Assembly (NCBI GenBank): GCA_039806065.1
Contig: JBDKJS010000169.1
Coordinates: 1 to 7,106, forward strand
Direction: 5' to 3'
DNA from: JBDKJS01 sp039806065
GTDB lineage: Bacteria > Bacteroidota > Bacteroidia > AKYH767-A > 2013-40CM-41-45
DNA length: 7,106 nt
Shown here: positions 4,874 to 7,106 of the stretch, one piece after another
Layout: every line of letters starts with the position of its first letter
How positions within the stretch are numbered: the stretch's first letter is position 1
Translations under genes and position numbers: made by a program
Notes under the pieces: generated by a model
The model's input: the letters and a program-made list of their open reading frames with translations, nothing else
What the model was told of the DNA's origin: nothing
Databases searched by the model: none

Positions 4874-7106
4874 ATGAGAAATAAACTTTTACTAACCATC
4901 ACTTCTATTTTATTGTGGACCGCACTGGCCTCTATGGCTCAGCCCTACAGAAACGAATGGATCAACTACGGACAACGGTATCATAAAATAAAGGTGGCTC
5001 AGGATGGTATTTACCGCCTCACCACTCAAACGTTGCTCATAGCAGGGGTAGATTTACTCAATTGTAAGCACCAACAGCTGCAGATATGGCACAATGGAAT
5101 GGAAGATTACCTACATGTGTATGATGCGAATGGTAACGATAGTTTGAATGCAGGTGACTACATAGAATTTTACGGAAAGAAAAATGATGGGAGCTTTGAT
5201 GCACAACTTTACAAAAACCCATTGTGGCAGGCTAATACGGCTTATAGCCTTATCAATGATACAGCTATTTACTTTATCACCATTGCCTCTAATACTAATA
5301 ACAAACGCTACACAATAGAGACCGATAACAATTATACAGCCTATACCCCTACTCCCTACTTTATACATAAGGAGCGAGTGCAAGCAGTGAATGAATACTG
5401 TGATGGCGCCTACACATTTGATATAGATTATACCAATGCCGAAGGATACCTGAGCAACGGTGTGTTTAGCACCAATGGTGGGCAGCATACCATAACCCTG
5501 AGCACGCAGCAAGTTTACAATGCGGGCCCTCAGGCCTCTGTAGAAATAGTATATGCCGGTACAAACAACAATTATCATGATGTGCTCATCAGCGGACCTT
5601 CAATAAGTATAGTGGATCAGTTTAGTGGCTACGAGACTAGAAGAATAAATGCCCCGATTCCTAATTCTCAGTTGGCGGCAGCTAGTACATTTACCATAAA
5701 ACCAAATGGTAGTTTTAGTGCTGACAGAGTGAGCTGGAGTAATGTTACGGTAACATATCCCCATAATTTTAATTTAGAGAATAAACAAAAGTTTAAACTG
5801 TTGCTTCCTAATAGCACAGCTATGAACAAGAGTTATATAGAATTTAACAACTTGGCAGTGCAGTCAACCGATCCGGTAATGGTGTGGGACATAACCAATC
5901 ACAAGATTGTTCCCGTAGGACAGTTGGCCGGAAATTACCAAGCCATTATACCCAATGATGGGGGCCTGCAGCCGAAGGAAGTAATTATTACCAGTGCTTC
6001 GCAAACGGTGAGTAATCCTCCTATAGGCTATGTAAATCCAGGCTCTTCGCTACCGGGACAGTTTACCAATTTTCAAAATGTAGCGGTCGATTCAGCTTTT
6101 GTAATGATTAGTAACCGAAAAATCTGGTCGAGCGCATTGGCTTACAAAGCACACAGAGATTTAACTACTCAAAACAGAACTGTGCTGGTGGATGTGGATG
6201 AACTGTATGACCAATATGCTTACGGCATCCAAAAACACCCCTTGGCAATTAAAAATTTTACAGAATTTTTAGCCGACAATTGGAACTCGGCAGGCATTCA
6301 CCCTCCACAACATATTTTTCTTTTAGGTAAATCTATTGTAGCTTCTGATTTTAGAAACAACCCCACCTTGTATGCCAATACGCTGGTGCCCACTTATGGT
6401 AATCCGGGTTCGGATATTGTGATGCTAAGCGGTCGCAATGGCACCCTCTACCAGCCCATCATTCCGGTAGGAAGATTAGCAGCCAATGATAATAATGATG
6501 TGAATGAATATTTAAACAAAGTACGCGAGTATGAAGCTGTACTCAATGGACCTCCTCAGAACTGGACCAAGGAGGTATTGCACTTTAGCGGTGGTCAAAA
6601 TGTAAATGAAGCTCAAGTACTAGCAGGATACATGGATAGCTTTAAAGCGATTATTGAAGACACACTTTGTGGAGCTCATGTAACTACCTATTACAAAAAC
6701 AGTACTCAACCCATTGTGATCAATCAAAGCGATTCATTACAAAGGCGCATTGATGCCGGTGTGGCCTTGATGACTTTCTTTGGGCACGCCAGTGGTTCTG
6801 GATTTGACCAAAGCACCGATGATCCTTCAGAATATAATAATCAAGGTAAGTATCCCTTCATCATTGCCAACAGCTGCTTTGCAGGAAACATACACGGAGC
6901 TACTCCAGGAGTGAGTGAACAATTTATTTTACAACCCAATAAGGGTGCTATTGGATTTATTGCTAGTGTAGCACTAGGTGATGCGGGTTACCTAAGCCTT
7001 TATAGCGGAAATTTATATCAAAATATAAGTGTAAAAAAGTATGGTGAATCGATGGGTAGCATTATGCGCCAAACTATTATTGACACCCAAGACTCTTTTA
7101 ACCTAG
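4874..7106 (+). CDS. porU2: T9SS C25 cysteine-peptidase sortase, PorU2-like (3' end outside window)
   Basis: Open from ATG 4874 to the window end: 744 codons without a stop, checked codon by codon. Residues 1-22 are a signal peptide (MRNKLLLT, hydrophobic ILLWTALA, cleavage near MAQ). The mature N-terminus, RNEWINYGQRYHKIKVAQDG then IYRL, is typical of PorU2-type proteins, followed by beta-rich segments. The gingipain-type peptidase C25 domain starts near residue 405 (AFVMISNRKIWSSALAYKAH, later LYDQYAYG and HIFLLG). The catalytic pair is intact: His638 in FFGHAS and Cys668 in IANSCFAG, 30 residues apart, much like the His211/Cys244 spacing in gingipain RgpB. PorU enzymes cut off the cargo's sorting domain at the cell surface and join the cargo to a lipopolysaccharide anchor. 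The PorV-like gene 40 bp upstream supports this role. Family members usually exceed 1,100 residues, so a large C-terminal part is missing only because the window ends. Confidence 0.87.
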   Translation, partial: MRNKLLLTITSILLWTALASMAQPYRNEWINYGQRYHKIKVAQDGIYRLTTQTLLIAGVDLLNCKHQQLQIWHNGMEDYLHVYDANGNDSLNAGDYIEFYGKKNDGSFDAQLYKNPLWQANTAYSLINDTAIYFITIASNTNNKRYTIETDNNYTAYTPTPYFIHKERVQAVNEYCDGAYTFDIDYTNAEGYLSNGVFSTNGGQHTITLSTQQVYNAGPQASVEIVYAGTNNNYHDVLISGPSISIVDQFSGYETRRINAPIPNSQLAAASTFTIKPNGSFSADRVSWSNVTVTYPHNFNLENKQKFKLLLPNSTAMNKSYIEFNNLAVQSTDPVMVWDITNHKIVPVGQLAGNYQAIIPNDGGLQPKEVIITSASQTVSNPPIGYVNPGSSLPGQFTNFQNVAVDSAFVMISNRKIWSSALAYKAHRDLTTQNRTVLVDVDELYDQYAYGIQKHPLAIKNFTEFLADNWNSAGIHPPQHIFLLGKSIVASDFRNNPTLYANTLVPTYGNPGSDIVMLSGRNGTLYQPIIPVGRLAANDNNDVNEYLNKVREYEAVLNGPPQNWTKEVLHFSGGQNVNEAQVLAGYMDSFKAIIEDTLCGAHVTTYYKNSTQPIVINQSDSLQRRIDAGVALMTFFGHASGSGFDQSTDDPSEYNNQGKYPFIIANSCFAGNIHGATPGVSEQFILQPNKGAIGFIASVALGDAGYLSLYSGNLYQNISVKKYGESMGSIMRQTIIDTQDSFNL

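Noticed and set aside
5111..5578. 155-codon open frame on the - strand
   Set aside because: It lies wholly antisense to the well-supported PorU2-like gene. Its protein has a low-complexity hydrophobic composition and no recognisable domain, as expected from the codon bias of the real gene read backwards.

Overview
The window looks like chromosomal DNA of a Bacteroidota species. Three separate genes carry or end in a type IX secretion system (T9SS) C-terminal sorting domain. Two further genes look like a PorV2/PorU2 outer-membrane pair. Spacers are AT-rich, and the genes lack Shine-Dalgarno sequences at usable spacing, which is normal in this phylum. A purS gene separate from purL, and the PorV2/PorU2 type, suggest a Chitinophagales- or Sphingobacteriales-like lineage. 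That placement is an inference from family resemblance only.

Left part (1-2187, + strand): the 3' end of one T9SS cargo gene (1-201), a headless T9SS cargo remnant (242-643) whose ATG lies inside a tandem 14-bp repeat, and a complete 510-residue secreted beta-propeller-like T9SS cargo (655-2187). The first and third share a closely similar sorting-domain tail and are probably paralogues. A hairpin plus T-rich tract overlaps the stop codon of the third gene and is a likely terminator.

Convergent spacer (2188-2501): no gene supported. It switches abruptly from about 15% GC (2201-2280, counted) to about 57% GC (2281-2460, counted). The GC-rich part contains a 14-bp-stem hairpin.

Middle (2502-3465, - strand): pssA (phosphatidylserine synthase, phospholipid synthesis) followed after 7 bp by purS (small subunit of FGAM synthase, purine synthesis). 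They are probably co-transcribed. The pssA leader contains an inverted repeat with two competing 5' arms.

Right part (3745-7106, + strand): a PorV/PorQ-family outer-membrane beta-barrel gene (PorV2-like), then 40 bp later a PorU-type C25 cysteine peptidase gene (PorU2-like) that runs off the window with its His/Cys active site visible. By family knowledge, such pairs act at the cell-surface end of the T9SS, removing C-terminal sorting domains from cargo like that encoded at the left and attaching it to the surface. No wholly new system is evident. The points most worth following are the PorV2/PorU2 pair, the pssA leader structure, the GC-rich spacer island, and the repeat-associated gene decapitation.
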